45,677 nucleotides of DNA. It comes from Acaryochloris sp. IP29b_bin.148 (GTDB lineage Bacteria; Cyanobacteriota; Cyanobacteriia; Thermosynechococcales; Thermosynechococcaceae). Where the stretch lies: NCBI RefSeq assembly GCF_028285565.1, contig NZ_JANQOY010000139.1:1-45677 (forward strand). The letters are read 5' to 3'. A model generated the notes under the pieces. That model was not told the origin of the DNA and did not search any database. It was given only the letters and a program-made list of their open reading frames with translations. This document shows, one piece after another, positions 29,580 to 38,558 of the stretch. The stretch's first letter is position 1, and the number at the start of each line of letters is the position of its first letter. The translations under genes and the position numbers were made by a program.

Positions 29580-30288
29580 CCTCATTCTCCTGCAGTTTTG
29601 TGCTGTCTGTTCTGGATATGGGGCAGAAGGGAGTGCATTGTGTTTATCAATCATTCACATCGGTAGATATTTATTGATGACTGAGGATAAGTGGTGCTAT
29701 TTTTATCTTTCTGCGCCATAAAAATGCCAAATTACTATTTGAGGAGGCTAACAAAGATCAGAAAACTTTATTAGTGTAATAGCTATCGATTATCGGCTTA
29801 AGTCCTATTCGGTGGAATTTGCGTGTTTATACGCAAGCTTTTCTATGGATAGTTAGGCTATTGATTTGAATTCAGTAGTTATACGCAGGATATGTGCGAT
29901 TGTTCCTGGGCAGATTAAATGAAAGACACTTAAGAGATATCAGTTCTCCCAGTAAATGACCATAGCTTGCGATTGGAATAACCCATCTTTAGGGGATATA
30001 CCCCCGAACAGTATCAAGTGATACATTGTTGGGGGCAAAAATATGTATTGATGCTGGAATGTATTTCCTAGTCTTGACCTCGCCCCCTTTGAAGGCTTGT
30101 TTAATTTAAAGAAGCAGGGTATTTTTTCTTAATGCACGTTTGCGATCGCTCTCATTTAGATCACAGCTTTTCGCGCAATGTTATGAGATAATTAAAAACT
30201 TATAAATATTTTTAATTTCAAGCTTAATTTTACAAGTTCATTGTCTGAAGTTATCGAAGAGACACGTTAAGGATTCAGGAGGTCTTCA
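29580..30288. other. 709-bp intergenic/leader region upstream of the M23 peptidase gene
   Basis: No credible gene is present. It holds a hairpin at 30001-30035 (listed separately) and an AT-rich stretch (30185-30235) with TATAAATAT that may be the -10 region. The region is long enough for a structured 5' leader. I compared it by eye with the ydaO (c-di-AMP) riboswitch, which often controls wall hydrolases, and did not find its conserved core. Confidence 0.45.
30001..30035. repeat. strong imperfect hairpin
   Basis: CCCCC-G-AACA-GTATC pairs with GATAC-AT-TGTT-GGGGG around an AAGT loop, giving 14 paired bases with two small bulges. It is not followed by a T tract on either strand, so it is not an obvious terminator. 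It lies about 250 bp before the peptidase start. Confidence 0.6.
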
Positions 30289-32040
30289 TTGAAACGAGAA
30301 ATTCCGCAGAAGATTGATACTGTCTTGTCAGGAGTATCAACTCTCCTTCGTCGAACTCGTTCTGCCAGTGTTCTAGGTTTTATGATCACGGTCAGTGCCC
30401 TCGGCGGACTTATAACCGAGCAATCAGCTCATGCTGTTGCTTCTACTCACTTCAACTCATCTGCTCGTCAGCCCTTACAGTTGCCGGACCTGATCGGTTC
30501 TTCTCGGTATAAGGTATCGACATACCAGGCTAGAAATACCTCAAAGCGCTCAACGTTTCTGCGAGATAAAGTTTCGCAGCGCAAAGCGATCCTTGTTGCC
30601 TCCAAATCGGAGCAGATTGAGCAGCCTACACCGTTTGCCACTCAACCTGGCAGCCCCCTAGCTGTAAAAACAGCAACTACACAGCCTAAGACCTTATCAA
30701 CCGCTCAGTTGAACGAGGTTGAGGTTTCTTTCCCCCGTCGTCATTGGGTAGGATCTTCGCAGGGGTTAGTCAGTGATCTAGGGACACCTTTAGTTTCTGA
30801 GCATTTGTTTAAATCTATCGATCTGCTTGATTTAGGCAATAATTTAGAACTAGGTACCTCTGATATTTTAGACAGCGTTGCCATCAAAACTCGGGTTGCA
30901 GAACCCATTCTACTTGCCGGGTCACCCCAGCAGTCTTTGTTGAACTTAGATACTGCGCTTCCCCAATCTCTGGGTTCCGAGGAGGTTTCTGAGAGTGGGT
31001 CTCTGCTAACCCATCCCTTGAATCTATCGGCAGCCCTTGAGGACTCGCCTGACGCTTCTGAGCCGAAGAACAATAGCCCCAAGGTACCTCAGCCTACCTC
31101 TGTCGATACAGAAGAAGCCCTTGCGGTTTTACCGGATATTGACTTATCCCAAACGATTATCCCCAATGATCGAAATTCAGCCTTAATCGACTCTGGGGCG
31201 ATTGTGCATCAAGTTAAACCTGGCGAAAGCTTAGAGGACATAGCTCGTCTGTACCAAGTGTCTGCCAATGAAATCGCTAAAGCCAATCGGGTTAGCGATC
31301 CAAGCTCTGTTGGTCCTCAGACTAAACTTCGGATCCCGGCTCACCAATCTCTTTCTCTGTCTCTAAGCACGGTCCAAGATATTGTCGCTCTCAATGATGC
31401 AGAGGCTAGCGATCAGGCTAGTGGTTTGACGGGTAAACGTGATCAGAACGTTAAAGCTAAGGACAAAGTTGCAGCTAAGGACACCAGAAAACCATCCGCC
31501 CCTCTGGCTGTCCTACCGCCGCAGCCTGCTTCTGAGACACAATTGAATCGTCGTCAAAATATTGTCGCGACTCGTAACCTTTTGCCCCAGGTTCCTAGCT
31601 TGGAACTCCCCCCCTTGTCTTCTGTCGATCGTTATTTGCCTAGCCAGATGTTGCCGGGGCCTCAAAAATATGTGTGGCCAGCTAAAGGCGTTTTGACCTC
31701 TGGGTTTGGTTGGCGATGGGGACGTCCTCATCGTGGGATTGATATTGCTGCACCTGTGGGTACACCTGTTGTTGCAGCTGCTCCCGGTGTTGTCAAAACG
31801 GCGGGTTGGAATCGTTGGGGTTATGGCAATTTAGTTGAGATTCGCCATCCTGACGGTAGCTTAACGCTCTACGCACACAATCATCGGATCAGGACACGTG
31901 TTGGGGAATCTGTCTCCCAAGGTCAGCAAATTGCGGATATGGGTAGTACAGGCCGGAGCACTGGACCCCATACCCACTTTGAATTGCATCCTGCAGGCAA
32001 AGGCGCCATTAACCCTGTTCCTTTGTTGAGAAAACTATGA
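30289..32040 (+). CDS. exported LysM / M23 family peptidoglycan endopeptidase
   Basis: The 583-residue protein has a signal or membrane anchor (SVLGFMITVSALGGLITEQS, about residues 25-44), a long low-complexity linker, a LysM module (HQVKPGESLEDIARLYQVSA, about residues 306-350) that binds glycan, and a C-terminal M23 zinc peptidase (about 460-580). The peptidase has all usual ligands: H-x-G-x-D in RPHRGIDIAAP and H-x-H in TGPHTHFELHP. Such enzymes cleave peptide cross-links during growth or cell separation. The start is TTG 30289, supported by AGGAGG (30277-30282) 6 nt upstream. It ends at a strong shared terminator. Confidence 0.92.
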   Translation: MKREIPQKIDTVLSGVSTLLRRTRSASVLGFMITVSALGGLITEQSAHAVASTHFNSSARQPLQLPDLIGSSRYKVSTYQARNTSKRSTFLRDKVSQRKAILVASKSEQIEQPTPFATQPGSPLAVKTATTQPKTLSTAQLNEVEVSFPRRHWVGSSQGLVSDLGTPLVSEHLFKSIDLLDLGNNLELGTSDILDSVAIKTRVAEPILLAGSPQQSLLNLDTALPQSLGSEEVSESGSLLTHPLNLSAALEDSPDASEPKNNSPKVPQPTSVDTEEALAVLPDIDLSQTIIPNDRNSALIDSGAIVHQVKPGESLEDIARLYQVSANEIAKANRVSDPSSVGPQTKLRIPAHQSLSLSLSTVQDIVALNDAEASDQASGLTGKRDQNVKAKDKVAAKDTRKPSAPLAVLPPQPASETQLNRRQNIVATRNLLPQVPSLELPPLSSVDRYLPSQMLPGPQKYVWPAKGVLTSGFGWRWGRPHRGIDIAAPVGTPVVAAAPGVVKTAGWNRWGYGNLVEIRHPDGSLTLYAHNHRIRTRVGESVSQGQQIADMGSTGRSTGPHTHFELHPAGKGAINPVPLLRKL

Positions 32041-32080
32041 TTCCTGTCTTGTAAGGGCTTAAATCAACTATCAATATCAT

Positions 32081-32113
32081 AAGAAGGCCGAGGGTTAATC
32101 CCTCGGCCTTCTT
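32081..32113. terminator. bidirectional terminator hairpin
   Basis: A perfect 14-bp stem, AAGAAGGCCGAGGG / CCCTCGGCCTTCTT, with a 5-nt TTAAT loop. It lies between the convergent M23 peptidase and aldolase genes, 40 and 55 bp from their stops. The A and T ends of the stem provide short U runs in both directions. Confidence 0.85.
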
Positions 32114-32168
32114 GATGGGAGTATTCAGGCAAATCAATCAATGGTTTGCCTGAAAGATCTTTTATCTT

Positions 32169-33248
32169 TTAGACAGCAACGGTTTTCTTGGTCGTTGCGT
32201 CTAGCTCACCTTTTGCATACTTGACTGCAAAAATGTCTAAGGGCTGTTGCTTAATCTTGCTGGCATTGCCAGAAGTGCCAAAGGACTCATAACGAGCTAG
32301 GCAAACTTGCTTCATGTACTTGATAGAAGGCTTCAAGAAATGACGGGGGTCAAAGTTGCTAGGATCTTTAAATGCTGCTTCCCGAATAGCGGCTGTAATC
32401 GCTAAACGGTTGTCAGTATCAATATTGACCTTACGAACACCACTCTTGATTCCCTTTTGGATTTCCTCTACAGGAACACCATAGGTTTCAGGAATTTTGC
32501 CGCCATGGGCGTTGATCATGTCGATCCACTCTTGAGGCACAGAAGAAGACCCGTGCATCACCAAGTGAGTGTTGGGTAAGCGGCTATGAATTTCTTCAAT
32601 CCGGCTAATGGCTAGAATTTCACCGGTGGGCTTACGAGAAAACTTATAAGCACCGTGGCTAGTGCCAATAGCAACAGCTAGGGCATCCACTTGAGTCTGC
32701 TCAACAAACTCAACGGCTTCGTCAGGGTCAGTGAGAAGCTGATCACGGCTGAGCGTTCCTTCAAAACCATGACCATCTTCCTTGTCACCTTGACCGGTTT
32801 CTAAGGAGCCTAAGCAACCTAGCTCACCTTCAACGCTAACGCCGATGGCATGAGCAACTTGCACAACTTTACGGGTTACGTCAACGTTGTACTCGAAGCT
32901 GGCAGGGGTTTTGGCATCTGCTTCCAAGGAGCCATCCATCATCACGCTGGTAAACCCGTTTTTCATGGCGGAATAGCAAGTGGTTGGGCTATTGCCATGG
33001 TCCTGGTGCATGGCGATGGGAATATGGGGGTAGGACTCAACCGCAGCTGTAATTAAGTGGCGGAGAAAATGCTCACCCGCATAACTCCGGGCACCACGAG
33101 AAGCTTGCAAAATTACGGGGCTATCTGCCTCATCTGCAGCTTGCATAATGGAGATGATTTGCTCCATGTTATTGACGTTATATGCTGGAATGCCGTAGCC
33201 GTTTTCGGCGGCATGATCGAGCAAAAGCCGCATTGGTACAAGCGCCAT
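32169..33248 (-). CDS. fbaA: class II fructose-bisphosphate aldolase
   Basis: This 359-residue zinc-dependent aldolase cleaves or forms fructose-1,6-bisphosphate, and probably sedoheptulose-1,7-bisphosphate, in the Calvin cycle and glycolysis. [15 protein letters not shown] contains zinc His and catalytic Asp residues, [13 protein letters not shown] another conserved loop, and [10 protein letters not shown] and [13 protein letters not shown] the zinc and phosphate sites. It is the usual Calvin-cycle aldolase (cbbA/fda type) of cyanobacteria. A strong Shine-Dalgarno AGGAGG precedes ATG 33248 by 7 nt, consistent with high expression. Confidence 0.95.
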   Translation of the reverse strand: MALVPMRLLLDHAAENGYGIPAYNVNNMEQIISIMQAADEADSPVILQASRGARSYAGEHFLRHLITAAVESYPHIPIAMHQDHGNSPTTCYSAMKNGFTSVMMDGSLEADAKTPASFEYNVDVTRKVVQVAHAIGVSVEGELGCLGSLETGQGDKEDGHGFEGTLSRDQLLTDPDEAVEFVEQTQVDALAVAIGTSHGAYKFSRKPTGEILAISRIEEIHSRLPNTHLVMHGSSSVPQEWIDMINAHGGKIPETYGVPVEEIQKGIKSGVRKVNIDTDNRLAITAAIREAAFKDPSNFDPRHFLKPSIKYMKQVCLARYESFGTSGNASKIKQQPLDIFAVKYAKGELDATTKKTVAV

Positions 33249-33391
33249 AGTTGATCCTCCTAAATGTTTGTCGTCGATAAAAAAGCGAAAACTGCGCCGA
33301 ATTCTTACGCTAATCTTTAGATATCCTACCCTGTCTAGCGGGTTCTCAGGTAGCTTTATCTAAAGTTGAGCAAAGACGAGCGATAAAATAT

Positions 33392-33462
33392 GGGTCGCCC
33401 GGGATTCGAACCCGGAACTAATCGGTTAAAAGCCGAGTACTCTACCGTTGAGTTAGCGACCC
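33392..33462 (-). tRNA. tRNA-Lys(UUU)
   Basis: On the minus strand a 71-nt cloverleaf begins GGGTCGC and ends GCGACCC (7-bp acceptor stem). The D arm is ACTC/GAGT, the anticodon loop CTTTTAA gives anticodon UUU, and the T arm is CCGGG-TTCGAAT-CCCGG. The first anticodon-stem pair (C-U) is mismatched. CCA is not encoded. Confidence 0.96.
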
Positions 33463-33620
33463 TTAATGAGCTTATGTATCCTAGCATGGAAACCCACCCT
33501 AACATATCTTTACGGCACCTGTAAGGGGAACTTTTGAACCTGCGAATATTAAGTTGGCACCCGTGGGGAACTGCCGCTTAAAACAAGGGGATAGTGTACA
33601 GGAACAGAATAGCTGGGCTA

Positions 33621-33752
33621 ATGGCATCTGCAATAGCGTACACTAAGGGCTGGCAGGATTTGTTTGAATGGCCCAGGGCCAATCGCCTGTTCATGCTCTC
33701 CAGGGGCGACCTGTTATGGATTAGCCAGCAGACAGGTGATTCATCAAAATGA
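33621..33752 (+). CDS. possible 43-residue leader peptide overlapping mgtE start
   Basis: ATG 33621 opens a 43-residue frame (begins MASAIAYTKGWQDLFEWPRA) whose TGA overlaps the mgtE ATG as ATGA. The arrangement would couple its translation to mgtE. The sequence resembles no known leader such as MgtL, and the start lacks a clear Shine-Dalgarno, so it may be chance. Confidence 0.3.
   Translation: MASAIAYTKGWQDLFEWPRANRLFMLSRGDLLWISQQTGDSSK
33709..33737 (+). promoter_or_regulatory. hairpin that could mask the mgtE ribosome-binding site
   Basis: ACCTGT (33709-33714) can pair with ACAGGT (33732-33737), which overlaps the presumed mgtE Shine-Dalgarno AGGTGA (33734-33739), 9 nt before ATG 33749. 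Ribosomes translating the short upstream frame would open it. This is a structural possibility only. Confidence 0.3.
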
Positions 33753-35158
33753 GAGGATCTGGCTTGACTGAGCATTCTGATTCCAGATTACAAGTGGTTC
33801 CCCGCAAGGAGTTGCGGGAGCTGGTGCGATCGCAACTTCTGATGTTGCTGGAGCAAGGCAATTTGGGCGGGGCCAAGGCCCTATTAGTGCCTGTGCAGCC
33901 TGCCGATATTGCGGAGGCTATCGAAGAGTTGCCAGAGGCTCAACAGGCCATTGCTTTTCGTCTCCTTTCTAAAGATGAAGCCATTGAAGTCTATGAAAAC
34001 TTAAACTCCAGCGTTCAGCAGTCCCTGATCGAAGAGTTTAAGCGTCAGGATGTATTAGACATTGTCGATAAAATGTCTCCTGACGATCGGGCTCGACTAT
34101 TTGATGAATTACCGGCCAAGGTCGTCAGCCGTCTGCTCGATCAGCTGAGTCCCATCGAGCGTCAGGCCACAGCCCTGTTGTTGGGGTATGAGGCAGGCAC
34201 GGCTGGCCGAATTATGACGCCTGAGTACGTGTCGCTGAAGGAGAATTTAAATGTTTTTCAGGCGTTGGAGCGGATCCGGAGTTTAGCGCGCTTTACCGAA
34301 ACCATTTATTACCTCTATGTGGTTGATGTTGCTCGTCACCTAACGGGCATTATCTCCTTGAGAGATTTGGTGACGGCTCAACCAGAACAGACCATTGGTG
34401 AAGTGATGACGCGAGATGTGGTGTCCGTCAGTACGGATACTGATCAAGAAGAAGTGGCCCGTATTATTCAGCGCTACGACTTTTTAGCAATGCCCATTGT
34501 TGATCGTGAGGCACGTCTGGTAGGGATTGTCACGGTCGATGATGTGATCGACATTTTTGAAGAAGAAACCACGGAAGATATCTACCGTATGGGAGGGGTG
34601 CAATCGGGAGGCGATGACTATTTCCAAACGGATCTGATTACCGTTGCTCGTAGAAGAGTGGTGTGGCTATTGGTGCTGTTGTTGACGAATACAGGAACAA
34701 CGGCAGTGATTCATAGCCAAGAAGATATGCTTAAAAAGGTGGTGGCGCTGTCTAGTTTTATCCCGCTCCTGATCGGGACAGGTGGCAATGTGGGGGCCCA
34801 ATCCTCAACAGTGGTGATTCGCAGCCTCAATGTTGAGCAGCCTCAGGCGAATCATCCCCTATGGGTGATCCAACGAGAAGCTTTTGCTGGTGCGATTTTG
34901 GGTCTGATGTTGGGGGTAATTGTCGTTATTTGGGCCTATGTTTTGCAGGGGAGCTTTGCGGTGGCGATCGCAGTGGGGTGCAGTCTCGTTGCCATTTCGA
35001 TTTTGGCTTCGGTTGCTGGGTCGGCCCTGCCCTTTGTCTTTAGAGCCATTGGATTTGATCCAGCGTTGATGTCAGCTCCCTTTATTACCACAGCGGTGGA
35101 TGTGTTAGGGGTCTTAATTTATTTTGCCGTTGCCCGATTTATTTTGGAACATACTTAG
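33749..35158 (+). CDS. mgtE: MgtE-type magnesium transporter
   Basis: The 469-residue protein has the standard MgtE order: an N-terminal superhelical Mg-sensing domain (about residues 20-135, with LPEAQQAIAFRLLSKDEAIE), two CBS domains (about 140-265, with GEVMTRDVVSVSTDTDQEEV), and a five-helix channel domain (about 290-469) containing LLLTNTGTTAVI and LIGTGGNVGAQSSTVVIRSL. MgtE forms a dimeric Mg2+ channel gated by cytosolic Mg2+ and is found in cyanobacterial membranes. The first residues before LQVVPRKEL are poorly constrained, so the true start might be slightly later. Two base pairs after its stop begins the broken L,D-transpeptidase gene. Confidence 0.94.
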   Translation: MRGSGLTEHSDSRLQVVPRKELRELVRSQLLMLLEQGNLGGAKALLVPVQPADIAEAIEELPEAQQAIAFRLLSKDEAIEVYENLNSSVQQSLIEEFKRQDVLDIVDKMSPDDRARLFDELPAKVVSRLLDQLSPIERQATALLLGYEAGTAGRIMTPEYVSLKENLNVFQALERIRSLARFTETIYYLYVVDVARHLTGIISLRDLVTAQPEQTIGEVMTRDVVSVSTDTDQEEVARIIQRYDFLAMPIVDREARLVGIVTVDDVIDIFEEETTEDIYRMGGVQSGGDDYFQTDLITVARRRVVWLLVLLLTNTGTTAVIHSQEDMLKKVVALSSFIPLLIGTGGNVGAQSSTVVIRSLNVEQPQANHPLWVIQREAFAGAILGLMLGVIVVIWAYVLQGSFAVAIAVGCSLVAISILASVAGSALPFVFRAIGFDPALMSAPFITTAVDVLGVLIYFAVARFILEHT

Positions 35159-35160
35159 GT

Positions 35161-35845
35161 GTGAAAAAGCTCAAGCTATCCACCAGACCGTTGCTGGTCG
35201 TGGGACTTGTTCTGCTGGGCAGTGTGGGAGTATATGGTGTTTTCACCAGACTGGGGTATGTATTTCCCCCTCTCGCAAGCGCCTGATGTTTTATGTGGGG
35301 AGAGTTGTACTGCCCAGCGGCTGCATCAACCGCCTGTAGGGAATGCACTGGTTAATGGCGATCGCGAAATCGCAACCTTGACGAATCTCTCTACCCTGGA
35401 AGCCGATAAACTCACCCTGCTGATTGAAAAATCTAAATTGAGGCTCACGGTTTACTACGACCAAAAACCACTCAAGTCCTATCCGGTGGTATTGGGAAGT
35501 GCGCCGACAGGGGACAAGTTACGAGAAGGCGATCGCAAAACGCTAGAAGGTTTGTTTCAAATTCAAGATAAATACCCCCATCCCATCTGGTCAAAATTTC
35601 TTTGGATAAATTATCCCACTGCCGATTCCTGGCGCAAACACTTGGCAGCTAAACGTCAGGGCAAAATCAAGATCAGCGATACCGTTGGCAGTGAAATTGG
35701 CATTCACGGGGTGCCATCAGGATCCGATCACTTAATTGATCAGCGTCAGAACTGGACTTGGGGCTGTATTTTTCTCAAGAATAAAGACGTTGATGAGCTA
35801 TATGCGATCGTCAGCAAAGGAACTTGGATTGAGATTTTGCCTTAA
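35161..35845 (+). pseudogene. L,D-transpeptidase (YkuD) gene with signal peptide and catalytic domain out of frame
   Basis: From GTG 35161 a 41-residue frame encodes a convincing signal peptide (KKLKLSTRPLLVVGLVLLGS ending PPLASA) and then stops at TGA 35284-35286. The catalytic domain continues one base out of register, from PDVLCGESCTAQRL to 35845, and contains LTLLIEKSKLRLTVYYD and the YkuD active-site region IGIHGVPSGSDHLID and TWGCIFLKNKDVDELY (His, Cys). A one-base indel near 35270-35284 explains this. L,D-transpeptidases make 3-3 peptidoglycan cross-links outside the membrane. The 212-codon frame starting 35207 could be translated, but it would lack an export signal. A sequencing error is the main alternative. 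Confidence 0.75.
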
Positions 35846-35961
35846 TCCGAAAATTTAGAATGGACATAACATTTGTTAGCCCTCGAAATCTCTATCCAAA
35901 TTTATACTTCGTTTCCAACTTTTGAAGCTGCTATTTTGAGACATTATCTTTCTTGAGAATT

Positions 35962-36306
35962 ATGAGTAGCGATATTGATCAGATAATTTGGCAACTTGCA
36001 GAGCACTACGATGACATGATGCTGCTTGGGCTTCATCAATTGTTGCTTACCAGAAATTTATTTATCCCATCGCAAGATCGCACTATACGGATTGCAGAAA
36101 TATCAAACATGAAGCTAGCTGAACTCTATACCGGAATGCATCCTAACTGGGGAGGTACTGGCTTCTCAACACTTTCATACGGCGAGGCACTCGATATGGT
36201 CCTTACGCTTGATAATGTAGATGGTGCTCTTCTCCACAATAAACAGGACTCATGGGTTGGCTTTGATAAAAGAAAAATCTTATGGCTTCGGGAACAGTCA
36301 AAATGA
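35962..36306 (+). CDS. hypothetical 114-residue protein
   Basis: A 114-residue soluble protein that I do not recognise. It has an N-terminal helical segment (DIDQIIWQLAEHYDDMMLLG) and a C-terminal region rich in aromatic residues (MHPNWGGTGFSTLSYGEALD, about residues 57-76), suggesting a small alpha/beta fold. ATG 35962 is preferred to the in-frame TTG 35953; AGAA is the only weak purine run upstream. It is surrounded by non-coding AT-rich DNA and may be laterally acquired, but nothing proves this. Confidence 0.55.
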   Translation: MSSDIDQIIWQLAEHYDDMMLLGLHQLLLTRNLFIPSQDRTIRIAEISNMKLAELYTGMHPNWGGTGFSTLSYGEALDMVLTLDNVDGALLHNKQDSWVGFDKRKILWLREQSK

Positions 36307-36491
36307 ATGATTTCTACATAATCTGAATACTGAATAAGTTGACATCTTCATTCTCTCGTTGGTTGGAATTACTATGTCTTCAACGAACTAAATTAAGTAC
36401 TCCACCACAACGGACGTTAAGTTACCTGTTTCTGATTCGTTCTAAATGGAGCCAATGGAATAATGGGGGCAGGCAAGCAAGGAGTTGAGTG

Positions 36492-37460
36492 ATGACAGTG
36501 GCCCACAATTCATCCTCTGGTTTGGCGACTCATTTGATCAATGGCGTTTTAGCCATCAAACCTCTGGCTAACTTTGCCAAGCGCCAAGCTCGATCCATGA
36601 TGATCAAACGAGCAGAAGCTATCGGTATTGACTGGCGAGGAGAGGTACAGCGTCTGCGTTCTCGGGGCGGAGCGCTAGCGTTTGATCCGGCTTGGGAAAA
36701 GGATTTGGAGCAGATCCGAAATCCTGATTTGGTCTATCCAGACTATTACTTACAGCCGTTTCACGCCTATGCACAAGGAAACTTGAGTTGGGACGCCGCG
36801 ACAGAAGTGGAAGTGGCCACCAAAGCAGTTCATGCTCAACTGTGGCCCGAAGCCAGTGCCGAACATACGATGAAACTGCGGCGCAATTATCTCAGCGCGC
36901 TTAATACCCAGCTTGCAGTTGCTCCCGAAATGATTCTGGATATTGGTTGTAGTGTTGGTGTGACCACCTTTGCCTTACAAAGGGCCTATCCCCAAGCACA
37001 GCTTACAGGCATTGATTTATCCCCTTACTTCCTGACCGTGGCTCAATATCGTTCTCGCCCCAAAGCCAATGGGGTAGAGACTGCTTCAGCGTCTGAGCCG
37101 ATTCGCTGGGTACATGCCGCAGCCGAAGCGACGGGCTTGCCGGATAGCTCCTTCGATCTAGTATCAGCCTTCCTGCTGCTGCATGAATTGCCGCGCACCG
37201 CCACACGGGCGATTCTGCAAGAAGCTCGACGCATCCTGCGCCCTGGCGGTTATTTCGCCATGATGGATTCCAATCCCAAGGCTGAAGGATATGTCAAGAT
37301 GCCGCCCTACGTGATGACATTACTCAAAAGTACGGAACCTTACATTGACGACTATTTCACCTTTGATACGGAACAAGCCATGGTGGATGCTGGTTTTACT
37401 CGGCCCACACGCACCGTCACTAGTCCACGCCATCATACCCTCATTGCCCAAGTTCAGTGA
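36492..37460 (+). CDS. class I SAM-dependent methyltransferase
   Basis: The 322-residue protein carries a C-terminal class I methyltransferase domain (about residues 150-270). Motif I is MILDIGCSVGVTTFALQRAY, motif II LTGIDLS, and motif III/IV ASGLPDSSFDL-like (here ATGLPDSSFDLVSAFLLLHE), followed by ARRILRPGGYFAMMD. The 145-residue N-terminal part is helical and of unknown type. The acceptor substrate is not predictable. AAGGAGTTGA lies 7-12 nt upstream of ATG 36492; the GTG at 36489 is an alternative. It precedes the LysR gene tail to tail, so the two may or may not be functionally linked. Confidence 0.82.
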   Translation: MTVAHNSSSGLATHLINGVLAIKPLANFAKRQARSMMIKRAEAIGIDWRGEVQRLRSRGGALAFDPAWEKDLEQIRNPDLVYPDYYLQPFHAYAQGNLSWDAATEVEVATKAVHAQLWPEASAEHTMKLRRNYLSALNTQLAVAPEMILDIGCSVGVTTFALQRAYPQAQLTGIDLSPYFLTVAQYRSRPKANGVETASASEPIRWVHAAAEATGLPDSSFDLVSAFLLLHELPRTATRAILQEARRILRPGGYFAMMDSNPKAEGYVKMPPYVMTLLKSTEPYIDDYFTFDTEQAMVDAGFTRPTRTVTSPRHHTLIAQVQ

Positions 37461-37566
37461 GGCAGCGCGGTGGTGGGAAATTGTCAGGTTATGAGCGATA
37501 GATCTTTGAAGTGGGCTCGCAATTCATGTGTGTGAGTTGACCATGTGTAAGATCTCCCCCTCCTCA

Positions 37567-38451
37567 CTAGCGCTCCCAAGGTGGCACGGGCTGGAACCGT
37601 TCTAATAAAAAATCAATCATGGCATAAACTTTCGGAGCAATGATCCGACGACTGGGATACAGAAGCCAAATTGAGACATCTACCATCAGCGGGAAGTCTG
37701 GCAGTACCTCGACCAACAGCCCAGACTTCAAACTTTCGCTGGCATTCCAGACAGACTTGATGCCAATTCCCAATTCCTGCTCCAGCATTTTACGCAGGGC
37801 CTCACCGTCATTGACCATAAACGAGTGGGGAACGCTAATAGCCTGTCCGTTTTTAAACTTCCACTTCGTCACTTCAGCCAAGCTGACACATTGATGGTTT
37901 ACCAAATCATCCGGTGTTGCAGGTGTACCATACCGCTCAAGATAGGCAGGAGAAGCAACCAGAATCCGCCGATCAGAGGCTAGCTTTCGCAGCATCAGGC
38001 TACTATCGGCCAAGGGGGCATTGCGGATAATTAGGTCATAGGCCCCTTCCACCACATCCAAGACTTCATCCGATAGCCGTAAATCCAGGCTGACTCGCGG
38101 ATGGTGGGCGTGAAAGTCAGCCAGAGTAGGAATGATATACATCCGGCCAAAGGAGCCAGGCATGGTGATTCGCAGTACCCCTTCCGCCTCTGTCCCCTGT
38201 CCCTTGACGGCACTCAGTCCCGTTTCTAGGGTTTCAATCATCTGCTGGGCATAGGGCAAAAATGCCTCACCATCCGTGGTTAAAGAAACGGCTCGGGTCG
38301 TGCGGTTAAACAGCCGAAAGCCGACTGTTTCTTCGAGTTTCACCAGACGGGCACTAGCACTGGCAGGAGAAAGAGAAAGATCCTGCGCCGCCGCCGAGAC
38401 CCCGCCACGCGCAGCAATCCTGAGAAATAACCGGAGGGATAAAATATCCAT
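37567..38451 (-). CDS. LysR-family transcriptional regulator
   Basis: This 294-residue protein has the N-terminal winged helix-turn-helix of LysR regulators (MDILSLRLFLRIAARGGVSA, with SASARLVKLEETVGFRLFNR as recognition region, residues 1-60) and a two-lobed effector domain (about 90-290) resembling the CrgA/DmlR-like subgroup (GVLRITMPGSFGRMYIIPTL). It is transcribed divergently from the dehydrogenase gene at 38559, the classic arrangement of a LysR activator and its target. The effector is unknown but is plausibly a metabolite of the adjacent cassette. Confidence 0.9.
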   Translation of the reverse strand: MDILSLRLFLRIAARGGVSAAAQDLSLSPASASARLVKLEETVGFRLFNRTTRAVSLTTDGEAFLPYAQQMIETLETGLSAVKGQGTEAEGVLRITMPGSFGRMYIIPTLADFHAHHPRVSLDLRLSDEVLDVVEGAYDLIIRNAPLADSSLMLRKLASDRRILVASPAYLERYGTPATPDDLVNHQCVSLAEVTKWKFKNGQAISVPHSFMVNDGEALRKMLEQELGIGIKSVWNASESLKSGLLVEVLPDFPLMVDVSIWLLYPSRRIIAPKVYAMIDFLLERFQPVPPWER

Positions 38452-38558
38452 TTATCAAAAATATCCGAATTATAATTTCGCGAAAAGCCTGTTTATCTTT
38501 CTAATTTAAATAATTATCATGCGGATAACGGTCTAGTGATTCGATAGAAGGCGAAATA
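38452..38558. promoter_or_regulatory. divergent promoter region of the LysR cassette
   Basis: The 107-bp region between lysR and the dehydrogenase gene contains CGAATTATAATTTCG (38466-38480), a near-palindrome of the size and AT content of LysR operators (T-N11-A type), 14 bp from the lysR start. An AT-rich TTTAAATAATTATCAT (38503-38520) could be the -10 of the outward promoter. Sites are assigned by position and symmetry only. Confidence 0.45.

Noticed and set aside
30001-30200. ydaO/c-di-AMP riboswitch before the M23 peptidase gene
   Set aside because: The gene type is a common target, but the conserved riboswitch core is not present by eye.
33578-33775. Minus-strand 65-codon frame upstream of mgtE
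   Set aside because: It covers the mgtE start region antisense and has no ribosome-binding site or homology signal.
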